NCBI GenBank assembly: GCA_002294005.1
Contig: DBEH01000003.1
Coordinates: 1 to 31,771 of the forward strand
From: Firmicutes bacterium UBA911
GTDB lineage: Bacteria > Bacillota > Desulfotomaculia > Desulfotomaculales > Desulforudaceae
Direction of reading: 5' to 3'
Length of the DNA: 31,771 nt
Part shown: positions 1 through 7,487 of the stretch, one piece after another
How positions within the stretch are numbered: the first letter of the stretch is position 1
How the letters are laid out: each line of letters opens with the position of its first letter
The notes under the pieces: generated by a model
The model's input: the letters and a program-made list of their open reading frames with translations, nothing else
Told to the model about the DNA's origin: nothing
Databases searched by the model: none
Program-made: the position numbers and the translations under genes

Positions 1-1093
1 CCTGTTGTTGTCCCTGCCCCTCCTGGCCGTCCTCCCCGCCCCGCCGGCCCTGACCGCCACCCTGTTGGCCGCCGCCCCGGGTCAGGTCGCCGTAGTAGTC
101 CCGGAGCAGGAAGGCGTTATTTCCCTGCACCAGACGCACCGGCACCATGCGGGCCGGCACCGTGTAGTCCCCGCTGGTGATTTGCGTCTCGTAGGCCCAG
201 TGCCCGTTCCGGGCCAGGCCAACCGCCGCGTCGTAGCTGAACTGGGCGAGCAGGTCCGGCCGGACGTCGACCTCGGCGTCGTGGTCCCCGGCGACCAGCG
301 CCTCCGCGGCCGTGCGGTCGGCGCCGACGCCCACGGTCAGCACTTCATTCAAAAGGCCCCGCTGCCGGAGCACCTCCACCGCGCCGACCGCCATCCGGCT
401 GTCCACCGCCAACACCGCCCCCAGCGGGCCCGCGGCCAAAGCTTCGCGCACGCCGGCCGCCGCCCGCCCCGGGTCACCCTGGGGATGCTCCCGCAGTTCG
501 ACCGTGAATCCGGGTTGCCCTTCCATGAACGTGGTGATCCCTTCAATGATGTTGCGGGAGATTGGGTCCGCCGGGTCCCCGCCCAGCACCAGCACGCGGC
601 CCGGCGCCCCCGCGGGCCGGTTGCGCACCACGTACCGGGCCTGGTGCTCCCCGGCCCGGACCTGCTCGGAAGCCACGTAACCGTCCAGCGGCGCGTCCGG
701 GGCAAACGTCTCCAGCGCCACCACCCTGATCCGGTTCATGGCCAGGCGCCGGACGATGCCCGGGCCCATCTGCGGCTCCACGAACTGGATCACCACCGCG
801 TCGACCTTTTGTTTGATAAACTGCTCCACGTCTCTCTCCTGGCGGCGGGCGTCGCCTTCCGCATCCCGCCAGGTGATCCGGACCCGTTCGTCGGTCCCCG
901 CCCGTGCCTGAACGAGGCGTTTGATCACCTGGTTTCCGTCCCGGCGTTCGTCGGCGATGCTGTAGGCCACCGCCAGCGGACGCTCGCCCGGCCGGGCCTG
1001 GCCACCGCGGTTGAAGAAGTCGCAGCCGCCGGCCCCCAGCAGGACAAAAACGCAAAGGAAAAGGACAATTGCTCTTTTACTCTTGGGCAACAA
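1..1093 (-). CDS. Sugar-type ABC transporter substrate-binding lipoprotein, C-terminus cut by window edge
   Basis: About 364 residues are visible and the gene runs off the left edge. The N-terminus is a basic stretch (PKSKR), a hydrophobic segment and the lipobox-like LLGAGGC, with Cys24 as the probable lipidation site, so the protein should be anchored outside the cytoplasmic membrane. The body has the periplasmic-binding-protein fold of the ribose/xylose class (Peripla_BP_4-like): an early VAYSIADER strand, a DAVVIQFVEP segment, RVLVLGGDPAD before the second lobe, and AVLAVDSRMAVGAVEVL. The last visible part is a Gly/Gln/Arg-rich tail that is not typical of the family. The TTG at 1093 is chosen because AAGGGGG lies 5 bases upstream; TTG at 1090 or GTG at 1096 are alternatives. 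It is divergent from the next gene. The ligand cannot be told. Confidence 0.7.
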   Translation of the reverse strand, partial: MLPKSKRAIVLFLCVFVLLGAGGCDFFNRGGQARPGERPLAVAYSIADERRDGNQVIKRLVQARAGTDERVRITWRDAEGDARRQERDVEQFIKQKVDAVVIQFVEPQMGPGIVRRLAMNRIRVVALETFAPDAPLDGYVASEQVRAGEHQARYVVRNRPAGAPGRVLVLGGDPADPISRNIIEGITTFMEGQPGFTVELREHPQGDPGRAAAGVREALAAGPLGAVLAVDSRMAVGAVEVLRQRGLLNEVLTVGVGADRTAAEALVAGDHDAEVDVRPDLLAQFSYDAAVGLARNGHWAYETQITSGDYTVPARMVPVRLVQGNNAFLLRDYYGDLTRGGGQQGGGQGRRGGEDGQEGQGQQQ

Positions 1094-1202
1094 CACCACC
1101 CCCTTAACAACACCGCCCCCCTCGAGAATATGATTCCTCGAATTAAGAGGTTGATTCTATTTGCGGGGTCGCCGGCATAAGTTATGTCAGGAGGGGTTGG
1201 AA

Positions 1203-1529
1203 ATGATTCCCATATTCAGGAGCACTCCGGTCAGCGCGCTTTTGGAGGCGGTTGAAAAAGCCCGGGAAGAGTGTAGAGAAGCGGAAATGATGCTTACCCA
1301 CGCCGAGCCCGACTTCATCGACCACGCCGTGAACCGGATCAATGCCGCCCGCAGCCAGTTCGAGGCTTTGATCAGGACCGCCAAGAAGCAAGGACTGCAG
1401 GCGTGGCCGGAACTCCAGCCGGTGGCCGAATACCGCCCGGAAAAAGACGAAGAAGCGGCTGGCAGCAATAAGGCCGCTTCCGTCTACGCTCAGCTCAAAT
1501 CGTTCTTGAAGGGCCCGATTTCACGGTAG
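1203..1529 (+). CDS. DUF2508 (YaaL-like) small protein
   Basis: A 108-residue, mainly helical, charged protein. Residues about 8-70 match the pattern of DUF2508/YaaL of Bacillus: an N-terminal helix (LLEAVEKAREEC), an acidic break (EPDFIDHAV) and the conserved helix FEALIRTAKKQGL. The family is small, probably cytosolic and of unknown function; in Bacillus yaaL lies beside recR and bofA, but neither is visible here. The ATG at 1203 follows AGGAGG by 7 bases; an in-frame start at 1161 has no such site. The C-terminal tail (residues 75-108) is longer than in YaaL, and its last 40 bases overlap the 3' end of the convergent uracil-DNA glycosylase gene. Confidence 0.72.
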   Translation: MIPIFRSTPVSALLEAVEKAREECREAEMMLTHAEPDFIDHAVNRINAARSQFEALIRTAKKQGLQAWPELQPVAEYRPEKDEEAAGSNKAASVYAQLKSFLKGPISR

Positions 1530-2170
1530 GCATCGCGAACCAGCTGAAAGTCGCGCCACACCTCGCGCTTCTTGCCCGGGTCCCGGAGCAGCGCGGCGGG
1601 GTGGTAGGTGGGCATGAAACGTACGCGGCCTCTTACGATCCACCGGCCGCGCCAGGCCGTAATGGAAGCTTGGGAGTCGATCAGGTTTTTCAACGCGGTG
1701 CTGCCCAGGATCACCACCAGCGGGGGGCCGATCAGGGCGAACTGCTTCCGGAGCCAGCGCAGGCACGCTTGCGCCTCCTCCCGGCTGGGCACCCGGTTGC
1801 CGGGGGGCCGGCATTTGACCACATTGGCAATGTACACCTCGGAGCGCGCAAATCCGGCGGCGTCCAGAATCCGGTCCAGGAGCCGGCCCGCGGCACCGAC
1901 AAAGGGCCGCCCCAGGCGGTCCTCCTCGGCCCCGGGCCCTTCGCCGATCAGCATCAGCCGCGCCCGGGGGTGGCCTTCCCCGAACACCAGGTTCGTACGG
2001 CCCGCAAAAAGGCCGCACTCCCGGCAGCCGGACATCGCTTCGCGCAGTTCATCCAGCCCCCGCGGCTCGTCAAGGTCTTCCAGGCTCAGCGGCCCGGAGC
2101 GCGATTCCAGCAAAAGCTCCCTCACCCCCACCGCTCTTGAACGGCAAGGCCGTTTAGGAGAGTGTTGCAA
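1490..2170 (-). CDS. udg: Uracil-DNA glycosylase, family 4 (Fe-S type)
   Basis: Removes uracil from DNA to start base-excision repair. Family 4 is recognised by the active-site motif GEGPG (residues 76-80) followed by EEDRLGRPFVG, the second motif HPAALLR with His190, and four cysteines placed as [4Fe-4S] ligands: Cys49, Cys52, Cys120 (KCRPPGNR) and Cys136. This spacing is that of the thermostable family-4 enzymes rather than of E. coli Ung. About 45 residues precede the first cysteine pair, more than the core needs. The listed start is a TTG without a good ribosome site, and a GTG near residue 14 or 16 may be the real start. The 3' end overlaps the convergent DUF2508 gene by 40 bases. Confidence 0.88.
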   Translation of the reverse strand: MQHSPKRPCRSRAVGVRELLLESRSGPLSLEDLDEPRGLDELREAMSGCRECGLFAGRTNLVFGEGHPRARLMLIGEGPGAEEDRLGRPFVGAAGRLLDRILDAAGFARSEVYIANVVKCRPPGNRVPSREEAQACLRWLRKQFALIGPPLVVILGSTALKNLIDSQASITAWRGRWIVRGRVRFMPTYHPAALLRDPGKKREVWRDFQLVRDAYREIGPFKNDLS

Positions 2171-2242
2171 AACCAGATATCATTCTAAACGCTTGGAGGC
2201 CGCGAAAAACAAGCATGGCTTGATGCGGCGAAGCTGGACGTT

Positions 2243-2347
2243 GAGAAGTGAGATGTGGGAAGTGCGAGGTGAGAATTCCGTATAGAATTCGTTTTGCGAA
2301 TTCTAGCAAGCATCAAGCTTCTAACCTCTCACTTCACACCTCTTCTT
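2243..2347. repeat. Imperfect inverted repeat with GAATTC-rich centre
   Basis: The left arm (2243-2277) holds GAGAAGTGAGATGTG and AAGTGCGAGGTGAGAATTC. The right arm (2295-2347), read on the minus strand, holds GAAGAGGTGTGAAGTGAGAGG and ends in TAGAATTC. GAATTC occurs three times in the centre. The purine-rich GAAGTGAG-type wording is unlike the flanking coding DNA. It may be a degenerate mobile repeat or a relic of one; no transposase is nearby. Confidence 0.5.
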
Positions 2348-2377
2348 TGCCAGGCCCGAGTTTTTTGCAGCGGTCTC

Positions 2378-2566
2378 CTAGCCGCGCTCCAGGATGATCT
2401 TGTGTTCCACCAAGGCCAGTTCCCGGATCCGGGCGTTGATGATCTTGCGCCGCCCGAAAATGTCCTCCAGCAGGAGCCCGTCCTCGTGCGGCACCACCCG
2501 GTCCACCGACGCCAGCACCAGCTCCTCGCCTTCGGCGGTCAAAAGATACGCGTTCGCCTCACACAC
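2378..2566 (-). CDS. CooT-like small nickel-binding protein
   Basis: A 62-residue protein starting V/M-C-E-A-N-A-Y-L-L and continuing with EELVLASVDRVVPHEDGLLL, a FGRRKII turn and ARIRELALVEHKIILE. This matches the CooT family (once called predicted RNA-binding), small beta-barrel dimers in which the second-residue cysteine binds Ni(II). CooT was described as a nickel protein of the CO-dehydrogenase accessory set, but the family is also found outside coo operons. The GTG at 2566 is chosen because it puts Cys at position 2 and because a consensus promoter lies between it and the upstream in-frame codons; the longer 101-residue reading would start before that promoter. No CO-dehydrogenase or hydrogenase gene is visible, so the partner is unknown. 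Confidence 0.72.
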   Translation of the reverse strand: MCEANAYLLTAEGEELVLASVDRVVPHEDGLLLEDIFGRRKIINARIRELALVEHKIILERG

Positions 2567-2608
2567 TCCGTGTTCACGCCCCCTGCCGAGATGGATGGCC
2601 CTAGAAAA

Positions 2609-2637
2609 ATTATATTTTTGCGCCTTCTTACTGTCAA
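2609..2637 (-). promoter_or_regulatory. Consensus sigma-A promoter of the CooT-like gene
   Basis: On the minus strand TTGACA (2637-2632) and TATAAT (2614-2609) are separated by exactly 17 bases. Transcription should start near 2602, giving a leader of about 36 bases before the GTG at 2566. Confidence 0.85.
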
Positions 2638-2762
2638 TGCAACCCCGGGCCGCTAAGATGGGATCAAGAAATGCCCGGATCAAAGCGGATTGCTGATCTG
2701 TGTTTTCCGGGGCTTGACGACTTCAAACACCACTGTCTCCATTTGGCAAGTCAATGGCTGAC

Positions 2763-3188
2763 TTAACCGGTCACTGCGGCGAGAAAGTCCGCAGGCGAGC
2801 AGATGGTGACGCCTTTGAAATCACCAAGCACCAGCAAGTCCCGGTCCCCGCTGACGAGGAATCGGGCCTCGGCCGCCACGGCGCATTCCAGGAAGCGATT
2901 GTCCGCCCGGTCGTTCTGGATGGCATTGATTCGGACTGACGGGTCCGGTTGCACCAAACGGGTGTTGTTCAGTGCGGTCAAACCGCGGACCAAGGCAAAG
3001 CGTTCCTCGGCCGAGCCGATCACCGCGAAACGAGGGCGCAGGAGCACGGTGAGGTACTCCTCCAGTATTGCCGGACAGACAACCGCGGTAAACCGCCCTT
3101 TTGCCCACAGGTCGATGATCCGGCTGGGATGGCCGCCCCGCGTCAGCAGGCCGGAAATGACCACGTTGGTATCCGGCAGTACCCGCAT
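2763..3188 (-). CDS. PIN-domain toxin of a type II toxin-antitoxin pair
   Basis: A 141-residue PIN-family ribonuclease of the putative toxin class (TIGR00305-like). Acidic residues expected to bind metal are in place: Asp6 (PDTN), Glu43/Glu44 (ILEEY), Asp96 (ADNRFLE), and Asp115/Asp117 (SGDRDLL). Known relatives cleave RNA and are silenced by the antitoxin encoded upstream. The ATG shares one base with the TAA stop of the antitoxin (TAATG), so the two are translationally coupled. All key residues are present, so it looks active. The RNA target cannot be seen from sequence. Confidence 0.88.
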   Translation of the reverse strand: MRVLPDTNVVISGLLTRGGHPSRIIDLWAKGRFTAVVCPAILEEYLTVLLRPRFAVIGSAEERFALVRGLTALNNTRLVQPDPSVRINAIQNDRADNRFLECAVAAEARFLVSGDRDLLVLGDFKGVTICSPADFLAAVTG

Positions 3189-3469
3189 TACCTACCCTTT
3201 CGGACGGCGTCGACTTCGTTGGCGATATCCACCTCAGTCAAACCAGCCTGTGCGGTTTTCGTGCGCACCTTTTCCAAGGCTAGCTGCAGGGCGAGTCGCT
3301 TTTGTTCCTGTTCGGCCTGACGGAGTCGCCGGTATTCCGCATAGCTCATCAACACGCCTTTCGGCTCCGACTTGACGGTGATGATGTACGGCTGGTCGCC
3401 CTGCCCGAGGGTCTCCAGCAGGAAGGTCAGCTTGGGGCGCACTTCGTTGATGCCCAAAATGTTCTCCAT
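3188..3469 (-). CDS. Antitoxin, Phd/YefM type, partner of the PIN toxin
   Basis: A 93-residue protein with the Phd/YefM pattern in its N-terminal half: INEVRPKLTFLLETL, then PYIITVKSEPKGVLMSYAEYRRL, which in the family forms the DNA-binding dimer. The C-terminal half is a charged helix (about residues 50-80) that should wrap the toxin. The ATG at 3469 is preferred because GAGGG lies upstream at proper distance; an in-frame ATG at 3499 has no ribosome site. The pair should repress its own promoter at 3515-3543. A Phd/YefM-type antitoxin with a PIN toxin (rather than RelE or Doc) is a less usual but known combination. Confidence 0.82.
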   Translation of the reverse strand: MENILGINEVRPKLTFLLETLGQGDQPYIITVKSEPKGVLMSYAEYRRLRQAEQEQKRLALQLALEKVRTKTAQAGLTEVDIANEVDAVRKGR

Positions 3470-3514
3470 TTTGATGGCCCTCGCACTTAATATTTGCATT
3501 AACGTCTGCTTTAA

Positions 3515-3543
3515 AGTCTAGTGCAAAAGACCTGTGCTGTCAA
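3515..3543 (-). promoter_or_regulatory. Promoter of the toxin-antitoxin pair
   Basis: On the minus strand TTGACA (3543-3538), 17 bases, then TAGACT (3520-3515). Only the -10 departs from consensus. The direction and position fit the antitoxin start at 3469. Confidence 0.75.
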
Positions 3544-3719
3544 CCGGGTCCGGGCCGCCCCAGGGCTGACGCATACCCCTTTGGCCCCTGGGCCGCCGGG
3601 CCACCCAGGCTGCCGCGGCCGCCCCCACCGGCATGAACGGGCACCGGCCGTCAGCCCGGGAACGCCACGCGGTACCCCGCCCCTCACTCACACGCCCCGG
3701 CCGCGCCCCAGCCAGCGCT

Positions 3720-4928
3720 TCACGGCGGTGTGCCGTCCAGTTCCAGGTAAACCTGCTCGCTTCCCTCGGGCACCGGCATCACTCCGAACGGCTCTCCGTC
3801 CCGCAGCCGCACGTTGTCCCGCCGGAAATGGGTTCCCCGGTGGAGATATCCGACTTCTTTCAACCCGGGCTGCCTCAGAACCAGGTGCATATCGGCACGG
3901 TTACGGACCTCGAGGCCGTTGATCTCGACGACCACGTCCCCGGACCGGACACCCGCCCGCCAAGCTGGCGAGCGCGGCATAACGTCCAGAACCATCAACC
4001 CGGCCGGATGGGGTACGAACAGGGGGCGGCCGTGCAGTTCAATGTGTTTGCTGATGTGGATGATCAGTTCATGGCCGAGCGGGGCGAAAAGAGCCGCCAG
4101 CCAGGCGGCCCCGCCTCCGGAAGTGGCCAGTACGGCCAGGGCGAACAGCGTGACGCTGTAGCCGGCCAGGTACAGGGCGCTGATCCGGGCCTTGTCGGCG
4201 GGCGCGTGGGAAGTGGCGATGTCCGCGTAGCCCAGGCCGGCCACCAGGGTCATCATGGCGAAGACCACGGTGCCGGTGCCGCCCGGTACGTCCGGCTTGA
4301 TCAGCGGCCACCATTCAGGCATGGACACCAGTTCCATTCCGGGGGCCGGGGTGCCGGTCGCGATGGTCAGGGCGACGATCGGGATCGGCCAGAACTTTTG
4401 CAGGGTGAAGCCCCCGACCATCCGTTCCCCGGGCAGCCGGATATAGGCGGGCACCGCGCCCAGGTGCCCGCTGACCAGGATCAGAATGCTTTCGACAAAG
4501 TGCAGGATGGCCACCAGGGCCATTACGGTGGGAATGCTGATGTCCGGAAAACCAAACAGCAGGTGGCAGACCGCCAGCACCCCGCCGCCGTACGCGAAAC
4601 AGAGCAGGCGCGGGTTGATCAGCATAAGCAGTATCGCTACCGGCAAGAGGTACAACAGCCCGGAACCGTGGATGGTGATTCCGGTCAGGAGGATGAGGCC
4701 GCCGCCGATCAGCCCGCCGCCGAACCCGTAGGCGGTGGCGGTAAAGGTTTCGGCCAGGACGGAGTTGCCGCGGGCCCCGAAAAAGTTGGCCCGCTCTCTC
4801 GCGATACGCCGGTACTGAAGGGCGACCAGCACAACGACCAGCCAAAACAGGGGATGGAAAAGGGCGAACACGACCGAGGTAAAAACAGCCCCCAAAGCCC
4901 ATTCAAAGGGGAATCCCCCGGGGATCAT
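3720..4928 (-). CDS. MinJ-like polytopic membrane protein with C-terminal PDZ domain
   Basis: A 402-residue protein with about eight hydrophobic segments in residues 10-290 (for example 10-38, 66-104, 108-128, 133-158, 180-192, 218-236, 250-270) and one PDZ domain at about 308-375 (DVMPRSPAWRAGVRSGDVVVEINGLEV). In Bacillus the gene after ctpB is minJ, whose product is a PDZ membrane protein linking DivIVA to MinD at the division site. The same architecture and order (ftsE, ftsX, ctp, PDZ protein) make a MinJ-like topological role the best guess. Sequence recognition alone would support only a PDZ membrane protein. Its ATG overlaps the ctp stop (ATGA), so it is coupled to the protease. No swrA-like gene follows. 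Confidence 0.75.
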   Translation of the reverse strand: MIPGGFPFEWALGAVFTSVVFALFHPLFWLVVVLVALQYRRIARERANFFGARGNSVLAETFTATAYGFGGGLIGGGLILLTGITIHGSGLLYLLPVAILLMLINPRLLCFAYGGGVLAVCHLLFGFPDISIPTVMALVAILHFVESILILVSGHLGAVPAYIRLPGERMVGGFTLQKFWPIPIVALTIATGTPAPGMELVSMPEWWPLIKPDVPGGTGTVVFAMMTLVAGLGYADIATSHAPADKARISALYLAGYSVTLFALAVLATSGGGAAWLAALFAPLGHELIIHISKHIELHGRPLFVPHPAGLMVLDVMPRSPAWRAGVRSGDVVVEINGLEVRNRADMHLVLRQPGLKEVGYLHRGTHFRRDNVRLRDGEPFGVMPVPEGSEQVYLELDGTPP

Positions 4929-6061
4929 CTAGAGTTCAGCCCTGCTTTCAAGATCTGCAGGGCTTTCTCAAGCTGCGGATCGGACTCGAAATCGTCCGCT
5001 TCCTCCACCTGGATATGGGGCTCGATCCCCGTCCGGTTCAGGTCGTGACCCGAAGGCGTCAGGTACCGGGCCGTGGTCAGTTTCAGGCCGGCCCCGTTCC
5101 GAAGCGGGAACACGTTCTGTACGACCCCTTTGCCGTAGGTCTGGGCGCCGACCAGGACCCCGGAATCCGTATCCTTGACCGCGCCGGCCACGATCTCCGC
5201 GGCGCTGGCCGTGGTCCGGTTGACCAACACCACCAGCGGCACTTCCAGCCGGTGCTTTTCGGCGTAGTAAGTCTCATCCTCACCGGTGCGGTAGTCGACG
5301 TGCACGATCGGGCCGTCATCCACGAACAGGTCGGCCACCTCGACCGCCGCCATCAGGTCGCCGCCCGGATTGTCGCGCAAGTCCAGAATAAGGCCGCGCA
5401 TGCGGCTCTCAAAACTGTTCAGCAGGTAGGCCATCTCGCCCCCCGTCTTTTCGGTGAACTGACTCAAGACCACGTAGCCGATCCCATTGATTAATTCGCC
5501 TTCAACCGTCGGGACCTCGATCTGCCGCCGGACCACCGTGAACTCCAGGGGTTCTTGATTCCCGCGCCGGATGGTGAGCTGCACCTCGGTGCCCACCTCG
5601 CCGCGCATCAGCATCACCGCGGTTTCCAGATCCATTTCCTGGGTGTCCTTGCCGTTCACGGCCAGGATCAAATCCCCGGCCCGCAAGCCGGCCTCGGCCG
5701 CCGGGGTGCCTTCGTAGGGCCGAACCACGGTCAATCCCTCGTCACGGTAGCCGACCAAAATCCCGATGCCCCCGAAAGAACCCTCGACCTGTTCCAAAAA
5801 CCGCGCGTAGGCTTCGGGCTCCAGGTATACCGAATACGGGTCGTCCAACGCCTCCACCACCCCGCAGATGGCGCCCTCGATCATCTGTTCGCTGCCCGTG
5901 GGCTCCACGTACTCGGCATGCACGAGGCGCACTACCTGGACCAGGTTGCCCAACTGTTTGAAATTAGTAACCACCGCGAGGTTCAGGACGACGACCACCC
6001 CGACCAGGAGCACCCCCATCCCGAAAAAGAACCAGTGCGTCGGCTGCCGGCGAGGCAACAT
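4925..6061 (-). CDS. Carboxy-terminal processing serine protease, S41A (CtpA/CtpB type)
   Basis: A membrane-anchored protease acting outside the membrane. Residues 10-31 form one transmembrane anchor, then come a helical cap, a PDZ domain (about 92-175, with GGIGILV and AAEAGLRAGDLILAVNGK) and the S41 core. The catalytic Ser286 lies in NRTTASAAEIVAGA, the general base Lys311 in YGKGVVQ, with Gln315 following, as in the Ser/Lys/Gln arrangement of CtpB. The length (378) is usual. In Bacillus CtpB cleaves SpoIVFA during sporulation and its gene has the same neighbours, but whether this host sporulates cannot be told here. The start ATG has only a weak GGTGG site; the upstream TATAAT-like box suggests a promoter in addition to read-through from the M23 gene. 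Confidence 0.93.
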   Translation of the reverse strand: MLPRRQPTHWFFFGMGVLLVGVVVVLNLAVVTNFKQLGNLVQVVRLVHAEYVEPTGSEQMIEGAICGVVEALDDPYSVYLEPEAYARFLEQVEGSFGGIGILVGYRDEGLTVVRPYEGTPAAEAGLRAGDLILAVNGKDTQEMDLETAVMLMRGEVGTEVQLTIRRGNQEPLEFTVVRRQIEVPTVEGELINGIGYVVLSQFTEKTGGEMAYLLNSFESRMRGLILDLRDNPGGDLMAAVEVADLFVDDGPIVHVDYRTGEDETYYAEKHRLEVPLVVLVNRTTASAAEIVAGAVKDTDSGVLVGAQTYGKGVVQNVFPLRNGAGLKLTTARYLTPSGHDLNRTGIEPHIQVEEADDFESDPQLEKALQILKAGLNSR

Positions 6062-6092
6062 AAAACACCACCGTCAAGGTTTTTGGTACGCT

Positions 6093-6098
6093 ATTATA
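6093..6098 (-). promoter_or_regulatory. Candidate -10 box before the ctp gene
   Basis: A perfect TATAAT on the minus strand, 32 bases before the ctp ATG. No convincing -35 hexamer is seen at 16-18 bases, so this is a weak or activator-dependent promoter at best. Confidence 0.45.
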
Positions 6099-6139
6099 CT
6101 ATCTTAGGCCCACCCAAATTACAACCGCGCAAGAACTGA

Positions 6140-6163
6140 GGGCCGCCTTCCAAGAGGCGGCCC
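6140..6163 (-). terminator. G+C-rich hairpin between the M23 gene and ctp
   Basis: GGGCCGCC (6140-6147) pairs with GGCGGCCC (6156-6163) around an 8-base loop. No real T-run follows on either strand, so it may be a pausing or RNA-processing hairpin rather than an intrinsic terminator. Confidence 0.45.
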
Positions 6164-6250
6164 CTCGCTTCCCCAACCGGTAAACCTGCTGCCCTGCAAA
6201 TAGCTCCTTGCTGCTTCCTTCCGAAATGGTGCCGCAGGCGGCATAGGTGT
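6164..6250 (-). other. Intercistronic segment with SRP-RNA-like wording, unassigned
   Basis: Directly after the M23 stop, the minus strand holds CGGAAGGAAGCAGCAAGG, which matches the conserved GGAA tetraloop and 3' side of bacterial SRP RNA. GCCTGC upstream can pair with GCAGG downstream. However, the conserved AGG-UC partner sequence on the 5' side of the tetraloop is absent (CACCATTT instead). I therefore record a possible structured RNA and do not call ffs. Confidence 0.25.
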
Positions 6251-7390
6251 CTACCGGAGATGGTTCCAGGGAGTTACATGTTCTCCGTGTTCCCGGACGG
6301 TGAAATGGAGGTGTGGTCCGGTGGAAAGACCGGTGCTGCCGACGCGGGCGATGGTCTCGCCCTGAGCCACTATCCGGCCCTCGCTGACTCCCATGGTGGA
6401 CAGGTGGGCGTAGAGCGTGGTCACGCCGCCGCCGTGGTCGAGCACCACCACGTTGCCGAAGCCCCGGAGGGTGCCCACGAAAAGGGCCCGCCCGGTGCCC
6501 GCCGCCACCACCGCCGTCCCGTGGGGCGCCGGAATGTCGATGCCGTCATGGAACCGCTGTACCCCGAGGATCGGGTGTCTGCGCCAGCCATAGTCCGAGG
6601 ATACCCGGGTGTGCTTCGGCACCGGCCAGGCTAACTTGCCGGTGTGCAGAACGTCCTGGCCCGCCCGCTGCAGAGCGATTTGGCGCAGGAGTTCCTCTTC
6701 TTCCCGTTCCAGTTGGTCGACTTCGTCCTGGAACTGCGACAGACTGCCCCGAGCGACGACGAGCAGGGATTCCTTCTCCCGCTGCTCGTTCAATAGGGAC
6801 CGGTAGGCCGCCTCCTGCTCGGCGCGCAGGGACTGCACCTGCGCGCGGCGTTCCTCGATGGCCTCCTTTTGGCGCTCAATCGCCAGCCGCTCCTTTTCAA
6901 TCTGCTGGATAAGGGCCACATCCCAAGCCACGATCTTCTTCAGGAACTCAACCCGGGTGACGAATTCGTTGAAGCTCTCAGCGCCGAGCAGCACCTCCAG
7001 GTAGGTGATGTTCCCATTTTCGTACGCGCTGCGCACCCGGGCCGCGAACAGCGCGTTCATTTCCGCCAGCCGGGTCTCGGCGCCGGCGAGCGCGCTCTCG
7101 GCCTCCTCCAAGCGCGCCGTTACCTCCTGCAGCAGGGCGGTGAGTTGGTCAATCCGCAACAACCGTTCCTTCATCGAGTTGTCGAGGACCGCGATCTCCC
7201 GGGTGAAGTTGCGCACCTGGCCGTGCTGCGATTCGGTCTGCTGCCGGGCCGACTCGAGCTGTTGCCGCGTCTGTTCCAGTTTCTGCTCCAACTTCTGCTC
7301 CGGATCGCCGTAAGCCAGGGTGTACGAACCGGCGCACAAGACCAGCAGCAAGGCCGCGATCAGACCAGTGGTGATCCAGGAACGGCGCAA
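6251..7390 (-). CDS. EnvC/NlpD-like M23 peptidase with long coiled coil
   Basis: A secreted peptidoglycan hydrolase or amidase activator, 379 residues. Residues 1-27 are a signal peptide (hydrophobic 8-26, then SYTLAYG). Residues 30-245 are coiled coil broken near 125-160, and residues 252-379 are a LytM/M23 domain. Zinc ligands and catalytic residues are present: His281 and Asp285 (RFHDGIDI), His329 (YAHL), His360 and His362 (HLHF). The domain therefore looks enzymatically competent, unlike E. coli EnvC, whose LytM domain is degenerate. The coiled coil is the part that EnvC-type partners use to dock on FtsX, and ftsX lies 97 bases upstream in the same direction. Start is TTG behind GGAAGGGGG. 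Confidence 0.9.
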   Translation of the reverse strand: MRRSWITTGLIAALLLVLCAGSYTLAYGDPEQKLEQKLEQTRQQLESARQQTESQHGQVRNFTREIAVLDNSMKERLLRIDQLTALLQEVTARLEEAESALAGAETRLAEMNALFAARVRSAYENGNITYLEVLLGAESFNEFVTRVEFLKKIVAWDVALIQQIEKERLAIERQKEAIEERRAQVQSLRAEQEAAYRSLLNEQREKESLLVVARGSLSQFQDEVDQLEREEEELLRQIALQRAGQDVLHTGKLAWPVPKHTRVSSDYGWRRHPILGVQRFHDGIDIPAPHGTAVVAAGTGRALFVGTLRGFGNVVVLDHGGGVTTLYAHLSTMGVSEGRIVAQGETIARVGSTGLSTGPHLHFTVREHGEHVTPWNHLR

Positions 7391-7487
7391 AACAAAAAAC
7401 CCCCTTCCGGAAAAACAGGCCGCTTACCTCTCTATTCTTCATTCTTCTATCGGCCGCTTCAGGCCGGGAATAAAGGCCGCTCGCTCG

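Noticed and set aside
5..1180. A 391-codon plus-strand open frame at the left edge
   Set aside because: The minus strand carries a coherent lipoprotein with a binding-protein fold over the same bases; the plus frame is Arg/His/Pro-rich and without motifs.
3633..5048. A 471-codon plus-strand frame over the PDZ gene
   Set aside because: Gly/Gln/Asp-rich shadow of the MinJ-like and Ctp genes, with no recognisable domain.
6164..6250. Bacterial SRP RNA (ffs)
   Set aside because: The tetraloop and 3' strand match, but the invariant AGG/UC on the 5' strand is missing, so I did not call the gene.
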